Below, in pieces: positions 1 through 8,345 of a DNA stretch of 64,000 nt. The translations under genes and the position numbers were made by a program. Position 1 is the first letter of the stretch. Each line of letters begins with the position of its first letter. The stretch is from Telluria antibiotica (lineage in GTDB: Bacteria; Pseudomonadota; Gammaproteobacteria; Burkholderiales; Burkholderiaceae_D), in the NCBI RefSeq assembly GCF_011682055.1, contig NZ_JAAQOM010000020.1, positions 1 through 64,000 on the forward strand, in the 5' to 3' direction. The notes beneath the pieces are model-generated. The model worked only from the letters and a program-made list of their open reading frames with translations, did no database searches and was not told the DNA's origin.

Positions 1-47
1 GGATCAAGGCTCTCAAGAAATTCGGTCTGATCGACCAACCTGCCTGA
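1..47 (+). CDS. 3' end of an unidentified gene
   Basis: An open frame enters from the left edge and stops with TGA at 45-47. Its last residues are IKALKKFGLIDQPA. Fourteen residues are too few to assign a family. It converges on the lipase chaperone gene, with about 90 bp between the two stops and no clear terminator hairpin in the gap. Confidence 0.4.
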   Translation, partial: IKALKKFGLIDQPA

Positions 48-137
48 GTCGCGAGCTGCACAATTTTTGATGGCCTACCCCGGCCAGGCATCCGCACGTC
101 TTTTGGATACGTTCTTTCACGTTACGACCATGGACCG

Positions 138-1088
138 TCATTCCCGCGGATTGGCGCCCGTTTCCGACCGCGCCGGGTCGTATGCCGCCAAGCGCCGCTG
201 CTCGTCCGCGCTGAACATGCGGCTGCGCAGCGCCGCCACCGCGGCCTCGTCGTGCAGGCCGCGGCGCTCCGCCAGGTAGGCATCGATACGCCGCTTCCAC
301 GCGGCCTCCTCGCGGTCCACGTCGGCAAGGCGCACGGCCGCGTCGGCACCAAACGCCGCGGCGCGCAGGCGGAACACGTCGTCATCGCCGGCGCCGCTTG
401 CCCGCAGCCGCTCCGCTTCCTCCTGCACCCGCACGATCTTCAACGGCGCCTCGCGCGCGGCGCGCACGTCGGCCGGCAAGCCGGCGTCCAGCGCAGCCAG
501 CCGGTCCCGCTTCTGCTGCGCCGTCAGCGTGCGGTCGTCGCGGATGTCCAGGCGCGCCAGCGCGTCGGCATTCGCGGCCTCTTCGCGGCCGAAGATCGCG
601 GCCATTTCGCGTTGGCTGAAGTACTGCGCGCGCAGCCCGTGCAGCGCGGCGAGGCGCCTCTTCAGCGCCGCTGCGTCCGGACCGGCCAGGCGGCGGTCCG
701 CTTCGAGTCCCGCCATCGCCTGCCGGTACGCGATGTAGCGCGCCAGCACGCGCTTGGCCGCGGCGGATGCTTGCGGCTGCAACGTCCGGCCCAGTTCCCG
801 CCCGATCTCCGCGCGCACGGCGTCGGGCGATTTCTCGCCCACGGTGCTCAGGTAATAGTCGAACAGTTCGATCAGCTGGGCGTCCGCGACGACGCTGTCG
901 TCCGGCGCCACGCGCACGGCGCCGTCCGGCCGCGTGCCCTGCAGCGAACGAGCGAACGGCGTGGCGGGCGGCGCCACCGTCACGACCTGCGGCGCCGCCA
1001 CCGGCGGTGCATGGCGGCCCGCCAGCGCGGCGAGGAACAGCGCCGCGGCCGCGGTCGCGGCGACGAGTGGCGTCGCGCGTCCCTTCAC
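138..1088 (-). CDS. lifO: Lipase-specific foldase (lipase chaperone)
   Basis: Inner-membrane-anchored steric chaperone that folds the cognate secreted lipase in the periplasm before export, normally by type II secretion. The 316-aa product has an N-terminal hydrophobic anchor (about residues 8-24), an Ala/Pro-rich linker, then a charged helical domain. The family signature (R-x-x-F-D-Y-[FC]-L-S-A-x-G-E) is recognisable as ELFDYYLSTVGE at about residues 74-85. The start is GTG and overlaps the lipase stop by 4 bp (GTGA), so lipase and foldase are translationally coupled as in Burkholderia and Pseudomonas lip operons. No type II secretion genes lie in the window. Confidence 0.9.
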   Translation of the reverse strand: MKGRATPLVAATAAAALFLAALAGRHAPPVAAPQVVTVAPPATPFARSLQGTRPDGAVRVAPDDSVVADAQLIELFDYYLSTVGEKSPDAVRAEIGRELGRTLQPQASAAAKRVLARYIAYRQAMAGLEADRRLAGPDAAALKRRLAALHGLRAQYFSQREMAAIFGREEAANADALARLDIRDDRTLTAQQKRDRLAALDAGLPADVRAAREAPLKIVRVQEEAERLRASGAGDDDVFRLRAAAFGADAAVRLADVDREEAAWKRRIDAYLAERRGLHDEAAVAALRSRMFSADEQRRLAAYDPARSETGANPRE

Positions 1089-2011
1089 AGTCCCATCCCG
1101 CGCAGGCGGTTGGCGTGCTGGCGGTACAGGGTGACGGGACTCGTCTCGAACAGGTTGACGAGGCCCGCGACCTGGTTCACCTCGTCCAGGTGATTCATCG
1201 CGTAGTCGTCACGGATCACGCGCCCCAGGTGGCTGGAGCAGCTGCCGACGAGGCCATCGTTCTTCTCGCCGAGGAAGGCCAGCGACAACAGGCCGAGCGA
1301 TCCGTCGAGCGGGTCGAACAGGTTCGTGAACGGCTGCGCGCCGCTCCACGAAAAATAATAGACGCCGCGGGCCTGGTACGCGCCTTCGCCGCACGCCGTG
1401 GCGGGCACGCCTTCCGGATGCGCGGCATTGAATTTCGCAGCACCCGCCGTGGTCATCGAATCGAGGGCCGCCGTCGACATCTGCGTGCTGCTGTCGCCGG
1501 ACAGGAACGCGATGGTGCCTGCGACGCCGTCGACGATCGACCCGAGCACCGCCTCCGAGAACGTGCCCGGCGCGACGGTGCCGCGGATGACGTCGGCCAC
1601 CTTCGATCCCTTGTTGACGCCGCCGACGCTCGTCACGGACGCCACGAGGTCCGGCGCCACCGACGCGACGTAGCGCACGGTCGGGCCGCCGTGGCTGTGG
1701 CCGATCAGGTTGACCTTGGGCGCGCCCGTCGCCGCAAGCACCCGCTTGACGTAGGTGAGCAGCTGCTCTCCGCGCACTTCCGTGCTGTTGGATGCGGTCA
1801 CCTGGGCGACGTAGACTTGCGCGCCGTCGCGGCGCAGGGCGTCGGCGATGCCGAACCAGTAATCGTACGGGCCGATGCTGTCCCAGCCGAGGAAGCCGTG
1901 CACGAGCACGATCGGGTAGCGGGTCTGTGTGTAGCCAGTGGCGGATGCGGTCAGGGGCAGGAACGAAAGGGCGAGCACAAGGGCACTCAGCCATCTTGCG
2001 AAGGTTTTCAT
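1085..2011 (-). CDS. lip: Secreted triacylglycerol lipase, subfamily I.1/I.2
   Basis: Extracellular alpha/beta-hydrolase that cleaves acylglycerols, 308 aa. The start at 2011 is chosen over an in-frame start 54 bp upstream because AAGGAGA sits just before it and a clean signal peptide (MKTFARWLSALVLALS..., cleavage near residue 24) follows. The oxyanion-hole HGF is at about 39-41, nucleophile Ser106 lies in GHSHG, and the C-terminal half has a cysteine pair and the conserved Asp/His region (DDYAMNHLDEVNQ) that binds calcium and holds the catalytic His in this subfamily. The foldase gene follows at once with a 4-bp overlap, as expected for foldase-dependent lipases. Confidence 0.93.
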   Translation of the reverse strand: MKTFARWLSALVLALSFLPLTASATGYTQTRYPIVLVHGFLGWDSIGPYDYWFGIADALRRDGAQVYVAQVTASNSTEVRGEQLLTYVKRVLAATGAPKVNLIGHSHGGPTVRYVASVAPDLVASVTSVGGVNKGSKVADVIRGTVAPGTFSEAVLGSIVDGVAGTIAFLSGDSSTQMSTAALDSMTTAGAAKFNAAHPEGVPATACGEGAYQARGVYYFSWSGAQPFTNLFDPLDGSLGLLSLAFLGEKNDGLVGSCSSHLGRVIRDDYAMNHLDEVNQVAGLVNLFETSPVTLYRQHANRLRGMGL

Positions 2012-2169
2012 CAAGCGGTCTCCTTTATCGTCTTGGTCGATACAGCCGAGCCAGGGTACGGACAAGCATCGGCCGCAACAAGCCGCGCACGCGAGCGCAA
2101 GGCGTCTTGGCTTGCCGAATCAGGCGAATGTCCCAATAATCCATGCATCGCAGAGGAGAAAACGACACC

Positions 2170-2445
2170 ATGGACATGAAACGCATTAACGCGGGCAAGC
2201 TGCGCGCCATCGGCTACGACGCACGCGAGCGCATCCTGCGCGTGGAGTTCGACGACGGCAGCGCGATCGATTATGCGGGCGTCGGCAGCGAGGTCTGGCG
2301 CCGGTTCTCGACGTCGGGCGCCGCCTGGAGTTTTTATCGCGACAATATCGAGGAAGAGTTCGCGGGCAAGCGCGGGCGCGCGGCCGTGGCGAACCAACGT
2401 GCGGCGCTGGACGCGCTGTTCAAGAACCCGGGCGACGATTCGTAG
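2170..2445 (+). CDS. KTSC-domain small protein
   Basis: A 91-aa protein resembling the KTSC domain (short beta-rich domain found alone or after lysyl-tRNA synthetase-like modules). It contains the pattern I-x-A-x-G-Y-D...L-x-V-E-F-x-D-G-S...Y-x-G-V with a hydrophobic centre. The start at 2170 has GAGGAG 11 bp upstream; the second ATG at 2176 is an alternative. Its role is not known from sequence; members are often proposed to bind RNA. It is divergent from the lipase operon and single-gene. Confidence 0.75.
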   Translation: MDMKRINAGKLRAIGYDARERILRVEFDDGSAIDYAGVGSEVWRRFSTSGAAWSFYRDNIEEEFAGKRGRAAVANQRAALDALFKNPGDDS

Positions 2446-2474
2446 GGGCAAGCGAGGCCGGGGCCTCGTTTGCG

Positions 2475-2609
2475 AACGTGCCCACCAAACGCGCGCATTG
2501 ACGCGACGCCACGGCTTGGTGGGCGGGGGCCGCCCACCCTACGGCAAATGTGCGGAAATGATAAGACTCCGCCCAGGGCGTAGGGTGGGCACCCCGTGCC
2601 CACCAAACG
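2475..2609. repeat. Cluster of palindromic intergenic repeats
   Basis: Two full and one half copy of one imperfect palindrome. At 2579-2609 the arms GGTGGGCAC and GTGCCCACC (2584-2592 and 2596-2604) flank CCC, with CGTAG on the left and AAACG on the right. At 2514-2542 the same unit occurs in opposite orientation with a different loop (GGTGGGC 2518-2524, GCCCACC 2532-2538). At 2475-2491 only the right half (GTGCCCACCAAACG) is present. The tandem, alternating arrangement between two convergent genes is typical of REP-like elements. Confidence 0.75.
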
Positions 2610-2626
2610 TAGAGCGTGCACGGGAT

Positions 2627-2661
2627 AAAAAAACGCCGCCCCGGTCTCCCGGCGCGGCGTC
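2627..2661 (-). terminator. Rho-independent terminator of acs
   Basis: Read on the minus strand, a GC-rich stem (GACGCCGC... paired with ...GCGGCGT, plus an inner CCGG pair) is followed by seven T residues (2627-2633 complement). It lies about 45 bp past the acs stop. Confidence 0.85.
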
Positions 2662-2703
2662 AACTCTGCTGTGATCAGTGTAACCGATCAGCGGCCCGAA
2701 TGG

Positions 2704-4695
2704 TCAGGCAGATTCTTTCAATTGTTCGAGGATCGCAGGATTTTCCAGCGTGGAGATGTCCTGGGTGATCGTCTCGCCCTTGGCCAGCACGCGCAGCAGG
2801 CGGCGCATGATCTTGCCGGAGCGCGTCTTCGGCAGGTTGTCGCCGAAGCGGATCTCCTTCGGTTTGGCGATCGGACCGATCTCCTTGCCGACCCAGTTGC
2901 GCAGCTCGGCCGCCAGCTTCTTCGCATCTTCGCCGGTCGGACGCGCCTGTTTCAGCACGACGAACGCGCAGATCGCCTCGCCCGTCGTGTCGTCCGGCTT
3001 GCCGACGACCGCGGCTTCCGCCACGATCGGATGCGCCACGAGCGCGGACTCGATCTCCATCGTGCCCATGCGGTGGCCCGACACGTTCAGCACGTCGTCG
3101 ATGCGGCCCGTGATCGTGAAATTGCCCGTGTCCTTGTTGCGGATCGCGCCGTCGCCGGCCAGGTAGTATTTGCCGCCCAGCTCTTCCGGGTAGTAGGCGC
3201 TGCGGAAGCGGTCCGGGTTGTTCCAGATGGTGCGGATCATCGACGGCCACGGACGCTTCACCACGAGGATGCCGCCCTGCCCGTTCGGCACGTCGTGGCC
3301 CGCCTCGTCGACGATGGCGGCCATGATGCCCGGCAGCGGCAGCGTGCAGGAACCCGGCACCATCGGCGTCGCGCCCGGCAGCGGCGTGATCATGTGACCG
3401 CCCGTTTCCGTCTGCCAGAACGTGTCCACGATCGGGCAACGCTCGCCGCCCACCTGCGTGTAGTACCACATCCACGCTTCCGGGTTGATCGGCTCGCCGA
3501 CAGTGCCCAGCAGGCGCAGGCTGGACAGGTCGTAGTTCTTCGGATGGACTTTCTCGTCCGTGTTCGAGGCCTTGATCAGCGACCGGATCGCCGTCGGCGC
3601 CGTGTAGAAGATGGTGGCCTTGTGCTTCGCGATCGTGTCCCAGAAACGGCCGGCGTTCGGGTACGTCGGCACGCCTTCGAACACGATCTGCGTGGCGCCG
3701 ACCGCCGTCGGGCCGTAGCAGATGTACGTGTGGCCCGTGACCCAGCCGATGTCGGCGGTGCACCAGTAGACGTCGTCAGGCTTGACGTCGAACGTCCACT
3801 TCATCGTCAGCGCGGCCCACAGCAGGTAGCCGCCGGTCGAGTGCTGGACGCCCTTCGGCGTGCCCGTCGAGCCGGACGTGTAGAGGATGAACAGCGGGTG
3901 CTCGGCATCGACCCACTCCGGCTCGCATTGCGCGCTCTGGCCGTCGACGAGGTCGTGCAGCCACAGGTCGCGGCCCTGCTGGAAGTTGATGTTGCCACCC
4001 GTGCGCTTGTACACGATGACGTCGCGGATCGTGTCACAGCCGCCCAGCGCCAGCGCCTCGTCGACGATGGCTTTCAGCGGCAGCGACTTACCGCCACGCA
4101 ACTGCTCGTCGGCCGTGATGACGGCGACGGCGCCCGCGTCGATGATGCGCTCCTGCAGCGACTTCGCGGAGAAGCCGCCGAACACGACGGAGTGCGTCGC
4201 GCCGATGCGCGCGCACGCCTGCATGGCGGCCACGCCTTCGATCGACATCGACATGTAGATGATGACACGGTCGCCCTTCTTGATGCCGCGGGCCTTGAGG
4301 CCGTTGGCGAATTTGCAGACACGCTCGTGCAGGTCGCGGTACGTGGCGCGGGTGACCTGGCCATCGTCCGCTTCGAAGATGATTGCCGTCTTGTCGCCGT
4401 TGCCGTTCTCGATCTGGCGGTCGAGGCAGTTGTACGATGCGTTCAGCTGCCCGTCCGCGAACCACTTGTAGAACGGGGCGTTCGATTCGTCGAGAGTCTG
4501 CGTGAACGGCTTGTGCCACGCAATGTTCTCGCGCGCCAGGCGGGCCCAGAAACCTTCGTAGTCGCTGGCGGCTTCGTCGCACAGCTTTTGGTAGGCGTCC
4601 ATGCCGGAGATGGCGGCATGCGCTGCGAATTGCGGGGACGGCTGGAACACGCGGTTCTCTTGCAATCCCTGCTGTTGGGTTTCGTTCTCGGCCAT
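2704..4695 (-). CDS. acs: Acetyl-CoA synthetase
   Basis: AMP-forming acetate activation (acetate + ATP + CoA to acetyl-CoA), 663 aa, close to the usual ~650. The start at 4695 (MAENET) has GGAG 8 bp upstream; a more distal ATG at 4707 is less well placed. The ANL-superfamily P-loop YTSGSTGTPKG is at about 272-282, the DTFWQTETGGH adenine-binding motif lies mid-protein, the hinge is YYLAGDGA, and the C-terminal PKTRSGKIMRR contains the lysine that is acetyl-regulated in this family. Single gene with its own terminator. Confidence 0.97.
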   Translation of the reverse strand: MAENETQQQGLQENRVFQPSPQFAAHAAISGMDAYQKLCDEAASDYEGFWARLARENIAWHKPFTQTLDESNAPFYKWFADGQLNASYNCLDRQIENGNGDKTAIIFEADDGQVTRATYRDLHERVCKFANGLKARGIKKGDRVIIYMSMSIEGVAAMQACARIGATHSVVFGGFSAKSLQERIIDAGAVAVITADEQLRGGKSLPLKAIVDEALALGGCDTIRDVIVYKRTGGNINFQQGRDLWLHDLVDGQSAQCEPEWVDAEHPLFILYTSGSTGTPKGVQHSTGGYLLWAALTMKWTFDVKPDDVYWCTADIGWVTGHTYICYGPTAVGATQIVFEGVPTYPNAGRFWDTIAKHKATIFYTAPTAIRSLIKASNTDEKVHPKNYDLSSLRLLGTVGEPINPEAWMWYYTQVGGERCPIVDTFWQTETGGHMITPLPGATPMVPGSCTLPLPGIMAAIVDEAGHDVPNGQGGILVVKRPWPSMIRTIWNNPDRFRSAYYPEELGGKYYLAGDGAIRNKDTGNFTITGRIDDVLNVSGHRMGTMEIESALVAHPIVAEAAVVGKPDDTTGEAICAFVVLKQARPTGEDAKKLAAELRNWVGKEIGPIAKPKEIRFGDNLPKTRSGKIMRRLLRVLAKGETITQDISTLENPAILEQLKESA

Positions 4696-4892
4696 ACTAG
4701 TCTCCAATTAAGTAGTAGTAATTTTGCCTCATACCTTAGGCGCCCTCGCTTACTGAGCCCTTACAGGCGCGCGCTGGCCTCGGATCGGGTCATTCTACCA
4801 ACATCGGCGGACGACGAAGGCAAGCCGGCAACGCTCGACGGGTGTAGAATGTTGAGCTGTCTCGACCGCAGCCGCATTGGAAAGCCCGCCAG

Positions 4893-5504
4893 ATGCTTGA
4901 TTCGCAACCCTCGTCCAGCGCAAGAAAACGCAGCGCCCTCGCCAGTTTCATGTTCGCCAGCCGCTGGCTGCAACTGCCCCTTTACCTGGGTCTGATCCTC
5001 GCCCAGTGCGTGTACGTGTTCCATTTCTGGGTCGAATTGAAAGACCTCGTGCTGGCCGCGATGGGCAACGAGGACGCGCTGCACCACGTGTTCCAGGCCG
5101 TCGCCGTGCCGGGCGCGCCGCTGCCGGACAAATTGAACGAAACGACGATCATGCTCGTCGTGCTGGGCCTCATCGACGTCGTCATGATCTCGAACCTCCT
5201 GATCATGGTGATCGTGGGCGGCTACGAGACGTTCGTCTCGCGCATGTACCTGGAAGACCATCCGGACCAGCCGGAATGGCTGTCGCACGTGAATGCGTCC
5301 GTGCTGAAGACCAAGCTGGCGATGGCGATCATCGGCATCTCGTCGATCCACCTGCTCAAGACGTTCATCAACGCCAAGTCGTACGATGCGCAGACGATCA
5401 TCGCGCAGACCTGCATCCACGTCGTGTTCCTGCTGTCGGCGATGGCGATCGCCTACACAGACCGGATCATGATGACCACCCAGAGTGACAACAAGCACCA
5501 CTGA
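4893..5504 (+). CDS. YqhA-family (UPF0114 / TIGR00645) inner-membrane protein
   Basis: A 203-aa membrane protein with about four hydrophobic segments (near residues 27-47, 85-110, 140-160 and 170-190). The stretch VVMISNLLIMVIVGGYETFVS is typical of the YqhA/UPF0114 family. Biochemical function is unknown. It starts 198 bp upstream of the acs start, divergently, and its 3' end slightly overlaps the longest possible reading of the fumarase gene. Confidence 0.85.
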   Translation: MLDSQPSSSARKRSALASFMFASRWLQLPLYLGLILAQCVYVFHFWVELKDLVLAAMGNEDALHHVFQAVAVPGAPLPDKLNETTIMLVVLGLIDVVMISNLLIMVIVGGYETFVSRMYLEDHPDQPEWLSHVNASVLKTKLAMAIIGISSIHLLKTFINAKSYDAQTIIAQTCIHVVFLLSAMAIAYTDRIMMTTQSDNKHH

Positions 5505-5541
5505 TACCACCGTAATCCAAGACCCCCACAGCGAGAACCCC

Positions 5542-7068
5542 ATGACTGTCATTAAACAGGACGACCTGATCGAATCGGTCGCCGCCGCGCTCCAGTACAT
5601 CAGCTACTACCACCCCGCCGACTACATCCAGCACCTCGCGCGCGCGTACGAGGCCGAGCAGAGCCCGGCCGCCAAGGACGCCATCGCGCAGATCCTGACC
5701 AACTCGCGCATGTGCGCGGAAGGCAAGCGCCCGATCTGCCAGGACACCGGCATCGTCAACGTGTTCCTCAAAATCGGCATGAACGTGCGCTTCGAAGGCT
5801 TCGGCAGCGGCTCGATCACGGACGCCGTCAACGAAGGCGTGCGCCGCGCGTACAACTTCGCCGACAACAAGCTGCGCGCCTCGATCGTCGCCGACCCGCA
5901 CTTCGAGCGCAAGAACACGAAGGACAACACGCCGGCCGTCGTCCACATGGAACTGGTCCCGGGCGACACGGTCGACGTGATGGTCGCCGCAAAAGGTGGC
6001 GGCTCGGAAAACAAGACCAAGTTCGTCATGCTGAACCCGTCCGACTCGCTGGTCGACTGGGTGCTCAAGACCGTCCCGCTGATGGGCGCCGGCTGGTGCC
6101 CGCCTGGCATGCTGGGCATCGGTATCGGCGGCTCCGCCGAGAAGGCCATGCTGATGGCCAAGGAGTCGCTGATGGAAGACATCGACATGTACGAACTGAA
6201 GGCACGCGGCCCGCAGAACAAGCTGGAAGAGCTGCGCATCGAACTGTGCGACAAGATCAACGCGCTGGGCATCGGCGCGCAAGGCCTGGGCGGCCTGACG
6301 ACCGTGCTGGACGTGAAGATCAATATGTACCCGACGCACGCGGCGTCGAAGCCGGTCGCGATGATCCCGAACTGCGCCGCCACGCGCCACGCGCACTTCG
6401 TGCTGGACGGCTCGGGCCCGTCGTACATCGAACCACCGGCGCTGTCGACCTGGCCGGACGTGAACTGGACGCCGGACACGCAGAAATCGAAGAGCGTGAA
6501 CCTCGACACGCTGACGAAGGAAGAAGTGGCATCGTGGCAGCCGGGCCAGACGCTGCTCCTGAACGGCAAGATGCTGACGGGCCGCGACGCCGCGCACAAG
6601 CGCATCCAGGACATGCTGGCGAAAGGCGAACAACTGCCGGTCGACTTCACGAACCGCGTGATCTACTACGTCGGCCCGGTCGACCCGGTGCGTGACGAAG
6701 TCGTGGGCCCGGCCGGCCCGACGACGGCGACGCGCATGGACAAGTTCACCGACATGATGCTCGAGAAGACGGGCCTGATCGCGATGATCGGCAAGGCCGA
6801 ACGCGGTCCGGCCGCCATCGAGGCCATCAAGAACCACAAGTCGGCATACCTGATGGCCGTCGGCGGTTCCGCTTACCTCGTGTCGAAGGCGATCAAGTCG
6901 GCGAAGGTCGTCGGCTTCGAAGACCTGGGCATGGAAGCGATCTACGAGTTCGAAGTCAAGGACATGCCGGTGACCGTCGCCGTCGACGCGACCGGCACGT
7001 CGGTGCACCAGACCGGTCCGAAGGAATGGGCCGCGAAAATCGAATCGCTGAAGCTGATCCCGGCGTAA
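5542..7068 (+). CDS. fumA: Class I fumarate hydratase (Fe-S)
   Basis: Interconverts fumarate and malate in the TCA cycle with an oxygen-sensitive [4Fe-4S] cluster. 508 aa from the start MTVIKQDDLIE, which matches the usual N-terminus of beta-proteobacterial class I enzymes; an in-frame start at 5485 would overlap the upstream gene. Cluster cysteines are visible at about 58 or 66 (MCAEGKRPICQDTG) and in PNCAATRH. The N-terminal alpha domain and C-terminal beta domain (from about 320) are fused, as in FumA/FumB. A strong terminator follows immediately. Confidence 0.95.
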   Translation: MTVIKQDDLIESVAAALQYISYYHPADYIQHLARAYEAEQSPAAKDAIAQILTNSRMCAEGKRPICQDTGIVNVFLKIGMNVRFEGFGSGSITDAVNEGVRRAYNFADNKLRASIVADPHFERKNTKDNTPAVVHMELVPGDTVDVMVAAKGGGSENKTKFVMLNPSDSLVDWVLKTVPLMGAGWCPPGMLGIGIGGSAEKAMLMAKESLMEDIDMYELKARGPQNKLEELRIELCDKINALGIGAQGLGGLTTVLDVKINMYPTHAASKPVAMIPNCAATRHAHFVLDGSGPSYIEPPALSTWPDVNWTPDTQKSKSVNLDTLTKEEVASWQPGQTLLLNGKMLTGRDAAHKRIQDMLAKGEQLPVDFTNRVIYYVGPVDPVRDEVVGPAGPTTATRMDKFTDMMLEKTGLIAMIGKAERGPAAIEAIKNHKSAYLMAVGGSAYLVSKAIKSAKVVGFEDLGMEAIYEFEVKDMPVTVAVDATGTSVHQTGPKEWAAKIESLKLIPA

Positions 7069-7076
7069 TGCGTGCA

Positions 7077-7100
7077 ACGGGCGGCTCGGCCGCCCGTTTT
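7077..7100 (+). terminator. Rho-independent terminator after fumarase
   Basis: ACGGGCGGC, loop TCG, GCCGCCCGT, then TTT. It begins 8 bp after the fumarase stop and lies just upstream of murI, so murI probably has its own promoter or relies on read-through. Confidence 0.85.
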
Positions 7101-7111
7101 ACTATACCCCC

Positions 7112-7951
7112 ATGTCCACACCATCGTCTTCCAACGACGCGCCGGTCGGCGTCTTCGATTCGGGCCTCGGCGGCCTGTCGATCCTGCGCCACATCCGCGC
7201 GGCACTCCCTGACGAACACCTGATCTACGTGGCCGACACGGGGTTCGCACCGTACGGCGACAAGGCCGAACACGTCGTCGCCGAACGCTCGCTCGCGGTA
7301 GCCCGCTTCCTCGTCGAACGGGGCGCGAAAGCCATCGTCGTGGCCTGCAACACGGCCACCGTCTCCGCCGTGAAGGTGCTGCGCGAGCATTTTCCGAACT
7401 TGCCCATCGTGGGCGTGGAACCGGGCCTGAAGCCGGCGGCCGCCATCACGCGCAGCGGCAAGGTCGGCGTGCTGGCGACGGCGCGCACGCTGGAAGGCAG
7501 CAAGTTCCTGCAACTGCGCGACCAGATCACGGAAGCGACGGGCGCGGCATTCCTGCTGCAGCCGTGCCGCGGCCTCGTCGACCGCATCGAACTGGGCGAC
7601 ACGGCCGGCACGCGCGAGCTGCTGGTGCGCTACGTGACGCCGCTGCTCGAGCAAGGCGCCGACACCCTCGTGCTGGGCTGCACGCACTACCCGCTCGTGC
7701 GGGCTTCCATCGAAGACGTGATCGCCTCCGCGGGCGCGCACGACGTCGCGCTCGTCGACACGGGCGACGCGGTGACGCGCCAGCTCGTCCGCCTGCTCGA
7801 TGCCGGCCACCTGCTGCGCACCGCACGGCCGGACGCGCCTGCGTCCCTGGAGGCCTACACGAGCGCGAGTGCCACGGCGCTGTCGGCCGCGTTCAACGGC
7901 CTGATCGGCATCGATCCGCCCGTGCACGAGACGACGTTCGGCGTGGCCTGA
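7112..7951 (+). CDS. murI: Glutamate racemase
   Basis: Makes D-glutamate for peptidoglycan. 279 aa. The family motifs are present: VGVFDSGLGGLS at about 12-23 (catalytic Asp/Ser), the first catalytic cysteine Cys79 in ACNTAT, and the second, Cys190, in GCTHYPLV. Cytoplasmic, no fusion. It sits only 11 bp past the fumarase terminator. Confidence 0.96.
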   Translation: MSTPSSSNDAPVGVFDSGLGGLSILRHIRAALPDEHLIYVADTGFAPYGDKAEHVVAERSLAVARFLVERGAKAIVVACNTATVSAVKVLREHFPNLPIVGVEPGLKPAAAITRSGKVGVLATARTLEGSKFLQLRDQITEATGAAFLLQPCRGLVDRIELGDTAGTRELLVRYVTPLLEQGADTLVLGCTHYPLVRASIEDVIASAGAHDVALVDTGDAVTRQLVRLLDAGHLLRTARPDAPASLEAYTSASATALSAAFNGLIGIDPPVHETTFGVA

Positions 7952-7981
7952 GCGCGCGTCGCACTGCTGGGAAAACTCGAT

Positions 7982-8010
7982 TTGCCAGAATGCGAATGAC
8001 CCTATATAAT
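7982..8010 (+). promoter_or_regulatory. Sigma-70 promoter of tRNA-His
   Basis: TTGCCA (7982-7987), 17-bp spacer, TATAAT (8005-8010): near-consensus. The expected transcript start is about 35 nt before the tRNA 5' end. Confidence 0.85.
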
Positions 8011-8052
8011 CTCGTTCTGTCTCGGCAACAACGGGACGCGAAGTAAGACAGT

Positions 8053-8129
8053 GGTGGCTGTAGCTCAGTTGGTAGAGTCCAGGATTGTGATTCCTGTTGT
8101 CGTGGGTTCGAGTCCCATCAGCCACCCCA
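8053..8129 (+). tRNA. tRNA-His (GTG anticodon)
   Basis: Complete cloverleaf with acceptor GTGGCTG (8054-8060) paired to CAGCCAC (8119-8125), D-arm TAGCTC..., anticodon GTG in GGATTGTGATTCC, and T-arm GGGTTCGAGTCCC. CCA is encoded at 8127-8129. The histidine identity pair is visible: extra G-1 at 8053 opposite discriminator C at 8126. A terminator follows at 8138. Confidence 0.97.
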
Positions 8130-8137
8130 AGAATTCG

Positions 8138-8163
8138 AAAGCCCGGCCAGTCCGGGCTTTTTG
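8138..8163 (+). terminator. Terminator after tRNA-His
   Basis: AAAGCCCGG, loop CCAG (with an extra T), CCGGGCTTTTT: stem-loop with T-run, 9 bp past the tRNA. Confidence 0.9.
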
Positions 8164-8345
8164 CGTTTCACCGTCGTAAGTCTCTTTCCCCTCCCAGCCG
8201 GCCAGTCGGTCCCACCGGCCCCCGCGCCGATCTTTTCCCGATTTTTTCGTCCTGGCGCAAGACCCGCCCGAATCGCGCGCCTCAACATCGGTTTGGCAGT
8301 CGCTCGAGCGTGAGTGTCCCTGCGTGCATAGGAAAGGCGATCGCG

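Noticed and set aside
2671..4995. Very long plus-strand ORF (774 aa) over acs
   Set aside because: Antisense shadow of a clear acetyl-CoA synthetase; low-complexity Arg/Val/Asp-rich product typical of GC-driven open frames.
5485..5541. Longer fumarase starting at 5485
   Set aside because: Would add a Thr-rich non-conserved stretch overlapping the YqhA-like gene; family members begin at the 5542 methionine.
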